Shown here: one piece after another, positions 17,376-26,625 of the stretch
Position numbering within the stretch: position 1 is the stretch's first letter
Layout: every line of letters starts with the position of its first letter
NCBI GenBank assembly: GCA_016715965.1
Contig: JADJXG010000001.1
Location: forward strand, 2,857,501-2,921,500
Length of the DNA: 64,000 bases
Origin: Saprospiraceae bacterium
GTDB taxonomy: Bacteria; Bacteroidota; Bacteroidia; Chitinophagales; Saprospiraceae
Reading direction: 5' to 3'
Notes under the pieces: model-generated
Database searches by the model: none
Told to the model about the DNA's origin: nothing
What the model saw: the letters and a program-made list of their open reading frames with translations, nothing else
Program-made: the position numbers and the translations under genes

Positions 17376-18179
17376 ATGGATCCAAATCATATCATTTCTA
17401 ATGCTTTCCCTCCCAGAGAAATCGCTCGAATGGTCGAGGACTTTGGCGTTGTCAAATCCAAAACAGCAGCCTGGACCATTCTCATTCTGGCTATCTTGGC
17501 AGGAGCATTTATATCCTTGGGTTCCATCTTTTATTTATTTGCAATAACGGGTAGTTCATTGGGATTTGGAATCACCCGAATCATTGGTGGTTTGTGTTTT
17601 AGTTTGGGATTGATCTTAGTGATTATAGCAGGAGCTGAATTGTTTACCGGAAACAACCTAATTGCCATGGCATGGGCCAGCGGAAAGATAAAGACCCGTG
17701 AAGTATTCAGAAATTGGCTACTAAGTTATGCCGGCAATGTGATTGGATGCCTTATTACAGTTTTATTGGTTTATCTGGCAGATCTCGGTTCTTTTGCTCA
17801 AGAAGAAATCAGGCAAAATGCTTATAAGCTCGCAGAGGCAAAGGTCAATCTAACTCCTACTACTGCTTTTTTTAGAGCGGTCTTGTGCAATGCGTTGGTT
17901 TGTCTTGCCGTTTGGTTGACCCTTGGTGGTCGTAGTTCCACCGACAAAATTTTGTCAATTGTCTTTCCTGTGACCGCATTTGTCACACTGGGACTTGAGC
18001 ATTCGATTGCAAATTGGTTTTTTCTACCCTATGCGTTCATCTCTGGTGGAAATCTTTCAATGGACTCGATTTTTAGTAATTTGGTATTTGTGACCTTGGG
18101 AAATATCGCCGGGGGAACCATTTTGGTGGCAAGTGTTTACTGGTTTGCCTATTTAAGTCCCCGACAAATCGGAGATTAA
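17376..18179 (+). CDS. Formate/nitrite transporter family channel
   Basis: 267 residues with six predicted membrane helices in the FNT fold. After a short cytoplasmic start (IARMVEDFGVVKSK) come the repeated channel motifs: GAFISLGSIFY, AGAELFTGNNLIAMAWASGKI (the conserved LFTGN loop), LCNALVCLAVW and LEHSIANWFFLPYA with the central conserved His of the family. Members conduct formate, nitrite, hydrosulfide or lactate across the inner membrane; the substrate cannot be told here. It is read divergently from the murB operon, with a -7 box TACATTTG at 17352-17359, 16 bp before the start. Confidence 0.9.
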   Translation: MDPNHIISNAFPPREIARMVEDFGVVKSKTAAWTILILAILAGAFISLGSIFYLFAITGSSLGFGITRIIGGLCFSLGLILVIIAGAELFTGNNLIAMAWASGKIKTREVFRNWLLSYAGNVIGCLITVLLVYLADLGSFAQEEIRQNAYKLAEAKVNLTPTTAFFRAVLCNALVCLAVWLTLGGRSSTDKILSIVFPVTAFVTLGLEHSIANWFFLPYAFISGGNLSMDSIFSNLVFVTLGNIAGGTILVASVYWFAYLSPRQIGD

Positions 18180-18264
18180 GGGCTAAAAATTGTTTTTTAA
18201 TTATGTTTAAGAAAACGCAACAAAGATTAAACAAAGCTGTTGTACTTGGCTTAAATATCAGCCA

Positions 18265-20727
18265 ATGAATTGTTTAAAGTACCCAGGTTTCTTTTCCATT
18301 GTTTTTTTCTTTTTTGTTTGTTCTTCATTCATTTCAGCACAAAGCGGGGTGTTGATTGGTAAAGTGATCGACTCTGAGACTCAATTGCCTTTGACGGGTG
18401 CCATTGTGCGCCTGGAAGAAAGCGAGTTGGGTATTGTTGCAGACCTGGATGGAAATTTCAAATTAACTTCCATCCCTCCGAAATCCTACAATATAACTGT
18501 CTCAATGCTTGGGTACAAGCCGGAAACTAAATTCAATGTGGTGATTACAGCCGGCAACAGCTCCCAACTTAATTTTGAATTGCAACCTGATTCAAAGGCT
18601 CTTTCAGAGGTTGTAGTATCGGTAAATAAAAGCACAAGAGTGGCCAAGGTGGAAACTCCTTTGTCTATTCAAAACCTTTCAGCAGAAGAAATCAAGAGCA
18701 ATCCTGGTGGAAATTTCGATATTTCGCGGGTGGTTCAGGCTTTACCTGGAGTAGGTGGAACATCTGGAAATGGTAGTTTTAGAAATGATCTGGTCATCAG
18801 AGGAGGTGGACCGAATGAAAATGTTTATTACCTGGACGGAGTCGAAATTCCAGTCCTCAACCATTTTTCCACCCAGGGAGCTGCAGGTGGGCCCACCGGA
18901 ATGTTAAATGTTTCCTTTATTGAAGATGCCACCTTATCCAGTTCGGCTTTTCACGCCCGATACGACAATCCACTTTCAGCTGTTTTGCAATTTAAACAGA
19001 GAGACGGCAATAAAGATCGCTTTCAGGGCAATTTTAGATTGAGTGGTACGGAAGCTGCTCTGACGGCAGAAGGGCCTCTAAGCAGTAAAACAAGTTTTTT
19101 GGCATCCGCCAGAAGGTCTTACCTCGATTTGTTTTTCTCATTGATCGATCTTCCCATCAGACCCAACTATTGGGATTTTCAGTACAAACTGACTCATCGG
19201 ATCGATGCAAAAACCACCATCACCGCCATCGGACTCGGGGCCATTGATGAATTTACTTTTGCCTTACCGAAGAATGCCACTCCCGAAAATCTTTATGTAC
19301 TCAGCAGCAATCCGATCATTAACCAATGGAACTATACCCAAGGATTTACCCTGAAAAGAATTAGAAACAAGGGCTATTGGAATTTGACCTTTAGCAGAAA
19401 TATGTTTAACAACCGCCTGGACCGGTTTCAGGATAATTTTGACGGGAAGCAAAACGACGAATCGAAACGCAGTTTGAAAATCATTGGTCAGGAGATTGAG
19501 AACAAATTGAGGTTTGAACAAATTTTGGTCATTGGACCCTGGAAATATTCTTTTGGAGCCAATGGACAATATGTCAAATACAACAATGATGTTTTTACCA
19601 GGGCAAGACCTGAGATCAGAGATAGTTTGGGTAACATCATTCAACCCGCCATTTCTTTTGATTTTCTGACCGCGATAGACTTTTTTAAATATGGAATTTT
19701 CGGACAGATCAACCGCAGACTTCTAAACGAAAGACTTTCTCTTTCCTTTGGAATCAGATCGGACGCGAATTCAATTTCCAATGTGGGTGCCAAAAATTTA
19801 GTCAACACCCTAAGTCCAAGATTAAGTGCTTCCTATGCTCTGAATAATGATTGGACAATCAACGCCAGCGCAGGAAGATACTACAAATTATTGCCCTATA
19901 CAAGCCTTGGCTTTAGAAATGAGACTGGCAATTTGGTCAATTCTGATTTGCCCTACATCAGGTCAGAACATCTGGTAATGGGTTTGGAATTCGTGCCTAG
20001 GTCTAATCTGAGATTTACACTGGAAGGATTTTACAAATGGTATTCAGATTATCCGGTAAGTGCCATAGACGGAATTTCTCTGGCCAATCTTGGAGGTGAT
20101 TTTGGAATCATCGGTAACGAATCAATCCTGTCGGTTGGTAGTGGAAACACATTTGGATTTGAATTTTTTGCACAACAAAAACTGGCCAGAAATTTATTCT
20201 ATACTGTTTCCTATACCTTTTTTCATTCGAGATTTGCCGGAGTAGATGGTCAGTTGCTCCGATCCGCCTGGGACACCAGACATCTCCTGTCTTTATTGGC
20301 AGGATATAAATTTAAATACAATTGGGAACTCGGAATCAAGTACCGTTACCAGGGAGGAACTCCTTATACACCCTTTGATCTTGAAAGGAGCAGGGTCAAT
20401 TACCAGGTGGATGGAAGAGGGACATTGGATTTCACCAGATTAAACGGAAACCAGCTCCCGGCCTTTTCTCAAATGGATCTTAGGATTGATAAAAAATGGA
20501 ATTTTAAAAAAATAACATTTGATCTTTTCATAGACGTTCAGAATCTCCTCGTGACCAACAATCCCGGATTTCCATCTTATACTTTTAAAAGAACAGTCGA
20601 CAATACTAATTTTGAGACAACGGATGGAATGCCGATTAAACAAGACGGATCCAATGCCATTCCTATTATATTGACAGAAAGCGATCCGACGGTTGTGCCA
20701 ACCATTGGGTTCATTTTGGAGTTTTGA
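18265..20727 (+). CDS. TonB-dependent outer-membrane receptor
   Basis: 820 residues. Signal peptide to about residue 26 (FISAQ), then a carboxypeptidase-regulatory-like beta-sandwich (GVLIGKVIDSETQLPLTGA, residues 27-115), a plug domain (SRVVQALPGVGG, NDLVIRGGGPNENVYYLDG) and a 22-strand barrel ending in PTIGFILEF with a terminal Phe. It imports a ligand across the outer membrane using TonB energy. No TonB box could be assigned with confidence. It lies 20 bp upstream of a pnuC-like gene, so the likely ligand is a vitamin-like molecule such as thiamine or a nicotinamide riboside, but no riboswitch was seen upstream. Confidence 0.9.
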   Translation: MNCLKYPGFFSIVFFFFVCSSFISAQSGVLIGKVIDSETQLPLTGAIVRLEESELGIVADLDGNFKLTSIPPKSYNITVSMLGYKPETKFNVVITAGNSSQLNFELQPDSKALSEVVVSVNKSTRVAKVETPLSIQNLSAEEIKSNPGGNFDISRVVQALPGVGGTSGNGSFRNDLVIRGGGPNENVYYLDGVEIPVLNHFSTQGAAGGPTGMLNVSFIEDATLSSSAFHARYDNPLSAVLQFKQRDGNKDRFQGNFRLSGTEAALTAEGPLSSKTSFLASARRSYLDLFFSLIDLPIRPNYWDFQYKLTHRIDAKTTITAIGLGAIDEFTFALPKNATPENLYVLSSNPIINQWNYTQGFTLKRIRNKGYWNLTFSRNMFNNRLDRFQDNFDGKQNDESKRSLKIIGQEIENKLRFEQILVIGPWKYSFGANGQYVKYNNDVFTRARPEIRDSLGNIIQPAISFDFLTAIDFFKYGIFGQINRRLLNERLSLSFGIRSDANSISNVGAKNLVNTLSPRLSASYALNNDWTINASAGRYYKLLPYTSLGFRNETGNLVNSDLPYIRSEHLVMGLEFVPRSNLRFTLEGFYKWYSDYPVSAIDGISLANLGGDFGIIGNESILSVGSGNTFGFEFFAQQKLARNLFYTVSYTFFHSRFAGVDGQLLRSAWDTRHLLSLLAGYKFKYNWELGIKYRYQGGTPYTPFDLERSRVNYQVDGRGTLDFTRLNGNQLPAFSQMDLRIDKKWNFKKITFDLFIDVQNLLVTNNPGFPSYTFKRTVDNTNFETTDGMPIKQDGSNAIPIILTESDPTVVPTIGFILEF

Positions 20728-20746
20728 TGGTAAAGTATTCCTTTTG

Positions 20747-21409
20747 ATGGAAGAGTCATTTTTTTCAGTAGGCCGTTTGATGTTTTCAATTTTGGGTTAT
20801 GGAGTAAGCTACATCGAATTTTTAGGGACCATTTTTGGGATATGCGCAGTTTGGTTGGCTGCTAAATCAAAGATGTTAACCTGGCCCGTTGGCCTGATCA
20901 ATGTTGTTTTGTTTTTTATGATTTATTTTCAGGTGCAGTTGTATGCTGACATGTTTCTGCAGATTTATTTTTTTGCCATCGGTTTGTACGGCTGGATATT
21001 TTGGAAGAAAGAAGAGGAGCAAAGAAAATCGATTCATGCACTGAATCGATTTGAAATTGTGCAAGCTCTGATTTGGATTCTACTATTGACTGCTGTGTTG
21101 GGTTGGATGATCTCCAAAATTCATCTTTGGTGGCCGGCTTTATTCAATAAAGAAGCTGCCTTCCCATATTGGGATACATTGGTAGCTGTGGCCAGTATTT
21201 TTGCAAATACCTTGTTGGCGAGACGGGTGATACAAAATTGGCCCATTTGGATCGCAGTAGATTTAATTTGCATAGTTCTGTATATCTCCAAAGGAATTTA
21301 TTTTGTGGCCTTTGAGTTTGTAATATTCACCCTATTGGCATGTTTGGGTTGGTATGAATGGAATAAGAAATTCCAACTGCAATCGATGAAATCTATTGCG
21401 ACTACCTGA
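20747..21409 (+). CDS. pnuC: PnuC-family vitamin transporter
   Basis: 220 residues from ATG at 20747; a longer frame starts at 20693 inside the receptor gene but lacks support. About seven membrane helices. Family motifs are IEFLGTIFGICAVWLAAK, WPVGLINVVLFF, QLYADMFLQIYFF and GLYGWIFW, as in PnuC-type facilitators. Members import nicotinamide riboside (PnuC), riboflavin (PnuX) or thiamine (PnuT) by facilitated diffusion with intracellular trapping. The coupling with a TonB receptor is a known Bacteroidota arrangement for vitamin uptake. The gene symbol denotes the family, not a proven substrate. Confidence 0.85.
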   Translation: MEESFFSVGRLMFSILGYGVSYIEFLGTIFGICAVWLAAKSKMLTWPVGLINVVLFFMIYFQVQLYADMFLQIYFFAIGLYGWIFWKKEEEQRKSIHALNRFEIVQALIWILLLTAVLGWMISKIHLWWPALFNKEAAFPYWDTLVAVASIFANTLLARRVIQNWPIWIAVDLICIVLYISKGIYFVAFEFVIFTLLACLGWYEWNKKFQLQSMKSIATT

Positions 21410-21430
21410 AGCCAGGTTCGATATATTTGG

Positions 21431-22594
21431 TCAGGATAATTTTTTGAATGCATTTTCAAGATCGCTGATCAGATATTCTGAATTTTCCAAGCCGATATAG
21501 AATCGGATCATTCTGTGATCTTGTTTTTCTCCGTCAAATTCCATTCGTTGGAGGCCAGCACAACGCGGAATAATAAGACTTTCATGCCCTCCCCAGCTGA
21601 CGGCCATTTTGAATGCGGTGAGTTCTTCACAAAATCTTTCGATCTTATTGAGATCCTTGCATTTTAATACAATGGACAACAAGCCACAGGCTCCTGACAT
21701 TTGTGAGTTGGCCAAATTGAACTGATCAAAATCCGGATCAAGCGGGAAAAAAAGTTTTTCTACTTCTTCTCTTTGTTTTAAAAATCTCAGGACATTTTGA
21801 GTTGTTTTTTGGATTGCCTCTAACCGGACGGGTAGGGTCCTGAGACCCCGAAGCAGTAACCATGCATTGAATGGTTGAATACCATTGCCTGCCAAAAGAT
21901 ATTCTAGATCAAAGATTTTCCGGAGCAGCGTTTTTCTTCCGGACAGAACTCCCGCAACCACATCGCTGTGTCCGCCTATGTATTTGGTAGCTGATTGAAG
22001 TACCAGATCAATTCCCATCTCAATGGGCTTTTGAAACAAAGCTGTACAATACGAATTGTCCACAACGGTAAGTATGCCTTTTTCTTTGGCCATTTGGCTG
22101 ATGGCTTTCACATCCTGGATTCGAAAATCCCAACTGTTGGGAGATTCCAGATAAATAATCTTGGTTTGATCTGTTATTTTTTTTCTGAATTCTTCCGGGT
22201 CTTTGCCTTCTACATATTGAGTATTAATTCCAAATTTTGGAAGGAAAGAATCGAATAACTTTTGTGCCCAGGTATAGACACCACTTACGGCTATAATTTG
22301 ATCACCTGATTCAACAAAGGGTACCACCGAAGAGAAAATAGCAGCCGCTCCGGAATTAAATACCAAGGCATCTTCTGCCCCGTCCAATGCGGCCAATTTC
22401 TTACGGAGAATGTCCACAGTGGGATTGTGTCCTCTACTGTACAGATAACCGCTGTATTCATTATGCAATCTGCTTCGAAGTTCATCGACAGTGTCAAACG
22501 AGAAATTGCTGGTCTGCACGATGGGTGGCGCAATGGCGTTGTAGTATTCGTGGCGATCCTCCCCAAGTTCGTTTAAGATATAGGATAAATTCAT
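21431..22594 (-). CDS. Cys/Met-metabolism PLP enzyme (trans-sulfuration family)
   Basis: 387 residues from ATG at 22594, which overlaps the end of the permease gene by 4 bp (ATGA); an upstream ATG at 22654 lies inside that gene. PLP-dependent fold type I: NSGAAAIFSSV, ESPNSWDFRIQD, VVDNSYCTALFQKP and the Schiff-base lysine in LQSATKYIGGHSDVVAG. Family members are cystathionine gamma-synthase, cystathionine lyases, methionine gamma-lyase and O-acetylhomoserine sulfhydrylase; the sequence alone does not separate them here. Being coupled to an amino-acid permease favours a degradative or uptake-linked role, which is inference. Confidence 0.9.
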   Translation of the reverse strand: MNLSYILNELGEDRHEYYNAIAPPIVQTSNFSFDTVDELRSRLHNEYSGYLYSRGHNPTVDILRKKLAALDGAEDALVFNSGAAAIFSSVVPFVESGDQIIAVSGVYTWAQKLFDSFLPKFGINTQYVEGKDPEEFRKKITDQTKIIYLESPNSWDFRIQDVKAISQMAKEKGILTVVDNSYCTALFQKPIEMGIDLVLQSATKYIGGHSDVVAGVLSGRKTLLRKIFDLEYLLAGNGIQPFNAWLLLRGLRTLPVRLEAIQKTTQNVLRFLKQREEVEKLFFPLDPDFDQFNLANSQMSGACGLLSIVLKCKDLNKIERFCEELTAFKMAVSWGGHESLIIPRCAGLQRMEFDGEKQDHRMIRFYIGLENSEYLISDLENAFKKLS

Positions 22595-23910
22595 ATTGTA
22601 TTTTTTCGATTGAAATATTTTATTAAAGCAAAATACAGTAAGACAAACCCACAAAAAATGAACAGTCCAGTTAAACTTAAAAAAGGATTATCGATGGCTA
22701 TGCTGAAAGCGACAAAGAGATAGCTCAAAATAAATACAAGGGTGGTCAATGGAAACCACCACAACTTAAATCCGATGTTTTCAGAATTTTTCTTTCTAAA
22801 GTAAAATAGGGTGGCAGCCCCTAGTGCCATTCCTGCAGAATCCAAAACCATGACAAATCCCATAATCTGGTCGAATGTTCTTGCCCAAATGAGAATGATT
22901 AAACTGATGAAGGTGAAAACATACAACCAGATTTTGGGCTGATCCCGAAGCAATGGTTCTTTAGTAGGGTGAGGCTTACGGTGATCCTCAGCCATGGCCT
23001 GCATAATTCTGGGATTCGTCATTAACATCACATTCAAATAAGATTGCGCACCAATAAACAAGAGAGCAGAAAATGTTAATAATCCAATGGTGCCAAAAAC
23101 TTTCTCACCCACAATGGACGCAATACTGGTAGCAGTTTTCAATTCATTAAATCCAATGATTTTGAAATAGGAATAATTTGCACCCAAATACAAAATAACC
23201 ACTATCAACATACCCAGCACAATGCTTTTGGGAATTTTGCTTTTGGCTTCTTTTGCATCACCACCAAAGTTGATCGTGTGTTGATAACCACCATAAGTAA
23301 AACATACTGCGACTAGAGCAAGTCCAAGTGATTGCAAATCATTTCTTTGGTATCCATTGAGATCTGAGAGTGGTATCGGGATCTGTTGGTGGTCAAAAAA
23401 GAACTGACTGAAGATGATCATGATCAGCATTCCTATTTTTAAAATCATCAGAGCATTCAATGTGTTTGCACTCAATTTGAGTCCTCTGGTATTGATGGTA
23501 AAGAAAATCAAAATACTTAGCGCTGCAATCCATGATTTTGCTGCATCATTGAAAATTATCCAGGATCGTAAGGTAGCGCCAAGGTAGTCCACACCGATCA
23601 ATGCAATCCCACCCAGCGCTGCAGCATTGGCAATGACAATGATGGCATTCAGTGCAAAGGCGATCGAAGGATGGTAACACTCTGCAAAAATTTTATAATA
23701 ACCACCGTTTACTGGATTTCTGGCGCCGATTTCCGCAAAAGTCAAAGCTCCGCAAAGTGCAATTACACCTCCTAGGATCCAGGCTGCAAAAAAGATAAAA
23801 GGAGTTCCCGACGCCATCGCCACATCAGATGCTGTCCTGAAAATGCCCATACCTACCACCAGTCCGATGGTGATCATGGTGAGAGAAAACAAACCGAGTG
23901 ATTGTTTCAT
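22591..23910 (-). CDS. APC-family amino-acid permease
   Basis: 439 residues, about 12 membrane helices. The N-terminus LTMITIGLVVGMGIFRTASDVA is the APC substrate-binding unwound helix (GxGIF), followed by GALTFAEIGARNPVNGGYY, the conserved second-helix region. It would import amino acids by proton symport or exchange, typical of LAT/CAT-like members. It is translationally coupled to the trans-sulfuration-type enzyme downstream, so a sulfur amino acid is a plausible but unproven substrate. Confidence 0.9.
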   Translation of the reverse strand: MKQSLGLFSLTMITIGLVVGMGIFRTASDVAMASGTPFIFFAAWILGGVIALCGALTFAEIGARNPVNGGYYKIFAECYHPSIAFALNAIIVIANAAALGGIALIGVDYLGATLRSWIIFNDAAKSWIAALSILIFFTINTRGLKLSANTLNALMILKIGMLIMIIFSQFFFDHQQIPIPLSDLNGYQRNDLQSLGLALVAVCFTYGGYQHTINFGGDAKEAKSKIPKSIVLGMLIVVILYLGANYSYFKIIGFNELKTATSIASIVGEKVFGTIGLLTFSALLFIGAQSYLNVMLMTNPRIMQAMAEDHRKPHPTKEPLLRDQPKIWLYVFTFISLIILIWARTFDQIMGFVMVLDSAGMALGAATLFYFRKKNSENIGFKLWWFPLTTLVFILSYLFVAFSIAIDNPFLSLTGLFIFCGFVLLYFALIKYFNRKNTI

Positions 23911-23987
23911 ATTGATTCAGCTGTAAATATAGATTCTTCATCTTCATCAGCAAGTTTTGATTTTTGATTGCCTACATTTGTGGAGAA

Positions 23988-25307
23988 ATGAAAATGATAC
24001 GGATCATTTTGTGGGCTGTTTTTTTAAGCTTATTTTCTTGTGGTTCAGATCCTGAGCTGACCAGCGAGATGTTGATCAGGAGGCTGGAAGAATTAGAACC
24101 TGATTTAAAGTTGCGGGCCTTTCTATTGCCCTCTTCAGATAGTTTTTCTCTGATTCCTCAGGATTCGCTCAATCCCGTCAATGCATTAAAAGTGAATCTT
24201 GGCCGACTTTTGTTTTTCGATCCGGCAATATCTTTTGATCCAAAATGCAAAGCCGCCTCAAAAACTTTCAGCTGTGCAAGTTGCCATTTTGCAGAGGCAG
24301 GGTTTCAGGCTGGTTTGAAACAAAGCATTGCAGGAGGAGGGCGAGGGTATGGTTATTTAAGACATAAGCATCCCCTTTGTGACAGTATGGACCTGGATGT
24401 TCAGATGATCCGAACACCCAGCATTCTTAATGTGGCCTATCAAGAAGTGCAGTTGTGGAGTGGAAAAATTGGAGGACAGGGAATGAATGCAGGACTGGAT
24501 TCTTTGTGGCGGGGTGATGCTTTTTTATCATTGAATCAATTGGGTATGTCTGGCGTGGAGACTCAGGCCAGAATTGCCTTAGAGGCACATGGGATGCGCA
24601 TGAGTCCTGAATTGCTTTTGGAAACTAACTATAAACAGTTATTCGATGAGACCTTTCCAAATGAAAAGGATGATCTGCGCTACAGGAGATTTAGTATGGC
24701 AAAGGCCATTGCGGCGTTTGAGCGGACGGTTATGGCCAATAAGTCTGCCTGGCAGAACTGGTTAAGGGGAGATACCATTTCCTTAGATAAAAGTCAATTG
24801 CATGGCGCCTGGCTTTTTATTGGAAAAGCGGCCTGCTATAGATGTCATTCCGGACCGGCGTTGAATTCTATGAGTTTTCACGCTTTGGGGATGAATGACA
24901 TGGAGGGTCCGGATATAATTCGAAAAGACAGTTCTAATCGACATCGATTGGGTAGAGCAGAGTTTACCAAACGGGCAGAGGATTTATACAAGTTTAAAAC
25001 TCCTCAAATCTACAATCTTAAAGATGTAGAATACCTTGGACATGGGGGTAGTTTTTGTAGTGTTGAGGAAGTGGTGAGATACAAGAATTTGGCCATTCCT
25101 CAAAAAAAGTCTATATCTAAGCAATACCTTTCGCCTTTGTTTCAGCCTTTGGGATTGACAGAGAAGGAAATAAAAGACCTGGTGAATTTTATAGAAAACG
25201 CCTTATGGGATCCCGATTTGACCAGATATCAGCCTGCAAAACTACCATCCGGTTTATGCTTTCCAAATGCAGATCGGATGTCCAAAGAACAATTAAATTG
25301 CTTATGA
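23988..25307 (+). CDS. Di-haem cytochrome c peroxidase, lipoprotein
   Basis: 439 residues from ATG at 23988; a second ATG two codons later (MIRIILW) is also possible. The signal peptide ends in a lipobox LFSCGSD, so it is a periplasmic lipoprotein. Two c-type haem sites are present: FSCASCHFAEAGF near residue 90 and ACYRCHSGPALNS near residue 280, the MauG/CcpA arrangement. Family members reduce hydrogen peroxide or oxidise protein side chains. A -7 box TACATTTG (23973-23980) ends only 7 bp before the start codon. The next gene begins 4 bp after its stop. Confidence 0.9.
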   Translation: MKMIRIILWAVFLSLFSCGSDPELTSEMLIRRLEELEPDLKLRAFLLPSSDSFSLIPQDSLNPVNALKVNLGRLLFFDPAISFDPKCKAASKTFSCASCHFAEAGFQAGLKQSIAGGGRGYGYLRHKHPLCDSMDLDVQMIRTPSILNVAYQEVQLWSGKIGGQGMNAGLDSLWRGDAFLSLNQLGMSGVETQARIALEAHGMRMSPELLLETNYKQLFDETFPNEKDDLRYRRFSMAKAIAAFERTVMANKSAWQNWLRGDTISLDKSQLHGAWLFIGKAACYRCHSGPALNSMSFHALGMNDMEGPDIIRKDSSNRHRLGRAEFTKRAEDLYKFKTPQIYNLKDVEYLGHGGSFCSVEEVVRYKNLAIPQKKSISKQYLSPLFQPLGLTEKEIKDLVNFIENALWDPDLTRYQPAKLPSGLCFPNADRMSKEQLNCL

Positions 25308-25311
25308 ATCG

Positions 25312-26412
25312 TTGAAGTTTTTAATCTTGAAAACCAAACTTATTTATCTCATCACCACCTCTGATTGGTCCTACGATCAAAGATTGCAACGCATTTCAGA
25401 AAGTTTGCAAAATGCAGGATATGCAATAGTTCCAATCTCCAGATTAAAGCATAAGAAACAAATCCTTTCACCCAATCACAGAACCATAAGTCCTTTGTTT
25501 GAGAGGACACTTTTATTTTACCTGGAATATAACATCCGCTTGTTTTATATTCTCCTGATCAATCAATGGGACATCGTTTACAGTGTGGACGCTGACAGCT
25601 TGCTGGCAGCTTCTTTGGCAAAGTGGCTCAAGCGCAAGCAATTGATATTTGATGCGCATGAATACTTTGAAGAAAGTCCGGAAATTGTAAACAAGCCCTT
25701 TGTAAAATGGGTATGGGAATCCATTTGTAAATTTGGCATCCCCAAAGCAAATTTATGTTTGACCGTTTCCCAATCCCTGGCAGATACATTGGGTAAAAAA
25801 TACAATGTAAATTTTTTAACCATCCGGAATCTCCCTCTGCAAAAGGAATCCGGTGGTGTTTATGCTCCATTTGAGAAAAAAATCATTTGGTACCAGGGTG
25901 TTTTGAATGTGGGAAGGGGCCTTGAGCAGATGATTGCTGCGATGGTTCGTTTGACTGATTTTGAATTGCACATGGCAGGAGAAGGTGACTTGTCCAATGA
26001 CTTGCGTAAGTTGGTGGATGAGTTGGGATTGTCCTCACGTGTAAAATTTTTAGGCTGGAAGCATCCAGATCATTTACACCAACTGGCTTCTGAAGCTTGT
26101 ATTGGTATCAATCTGTTGGATGGATTCAGCGGTAATTACTATCATTCATTGGCCAATAAGACTTTTGATTATATTCAGGCAGGTTTACCCGGTATTCACA
26201 TGGATTTTCCGGAATACAGAAATTTGAAGAAGCAATATGGTGCTATCCAATTAATCCCTGAACTTTCGGAAGAAAGCATCATAGCTGCAATAAAACAGAT
26301 GATTGATCCCGTTTATTACACGCAATTGAAACAAGAATGTTTTGCAGCTGCAAAAATTTTAATCTGGGAGGAGGAAGAAAAATGGCTGCTGGAAGGCTTG
26401 AAAAAAGTGTAA
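25312..26412 (+). CDS. Glycosyltransferase, GT4-like, TTG start
   Basis: 366 residues. No ATG or GTG is available near the true N-terminus: the Rossmann start KLIYLITTSDWSYDQRL directly follows TTG codons at 25312 and 25327, so a TTG start is inferred. Two-domain GT-B fold: VYSVDADSLLAASLAKWLKRK and FDAHEYFEE in the N-domain; AGEGDLSNDLR, VKFLGWKHPDHL and the ANKTFDYIQAGLPG nucleotide-sugar-binding region in the C-domain. It probably adds a sugar to a cell-surface glycan. It follows the peroxidase gene by 4 bp, but no shared function is evident. Confidence 0.85.
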   Translation: MKFLILKTKLIYLITTSDWSYDQRLQRISESLQNAGYAIVPISRLKHKKQILSPNHRTISPLFERTLLFYLEYNIRLFYILLINQWDIVYSVDADSLLAASLAKWLKRKQLIFDAHEYFEESPEIVNKPFVKWVWESICKFGIPKANLCLTVSQSLADTLGKKYNVNFLTIRNLPLQKESGGVYAPFEKKIIWYQGVLNVGRGLEQMIAAMVRLTDFELHMAGEGDLSNDLRKLVDELGLSSRVKFLGWKHPDHLHQLASEACIGINLLDGFSGNYYHSLANKTFDYIQAGLPGIHMDFPEYRNLKKQYGAIQLIPELSEESIIAAIKQMIDPVYYTQLKQECFAAAKILIWEEEEKWLLEGLKKV

Positions 26413-26452
26413 AATAAAAGCCTTATTATTTCACATCCTCCTTTTTTACCTG

Positions 26453-26590
26453 CTACCTTGCTCGTTTCCGGATTTGCTTTCTAAGCTTTTGACCGGCATT
26501 GAGTATGTCATGGATGATTGAAATAAACAAGGAAAGGTCTTGAGGGTCTAGTGTAATTTTTAGGCATGAGCTTAATGAAGAGAGATTCAT
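26453..26590 (-). CDS. Possible small protein, 45 residues
   Basis: An ATG at 26590 opens a 45-codon frame ending at TAG (26453). The predicted sequence begins MNLSSLSSCLKITLDPQDL, continues with an amphipathic helix-like stretch (LFISIIHDILNAGQ) and ends in a strongly basic tail (KLRKQIRKRAR). It lies 36 bp downstream of the alpha-hydroxy-acid oxidase gene on the same strand. No family is recognised and no clear ribosome-binding site is seen; a C-terminal remnant of a larger gene is an alternative. Confidence 0.35.
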   Translation of the reverse strand: MNLSSLSSCLKITLDPQDLSLFISIIHDILNAGQKLRKQIRKRAR

Positions 26591-26625
26591 ATACACTAAG
26601 ATTGTTTAATCATTTTTTTGGTCGT

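Noticed and set aside
18180..18264. Possible TPP riboswitch before the TonB receptor
   Set aside because: The region is only 85 bp, AT-rich, and lacks the CUGAGA and related core sequences.
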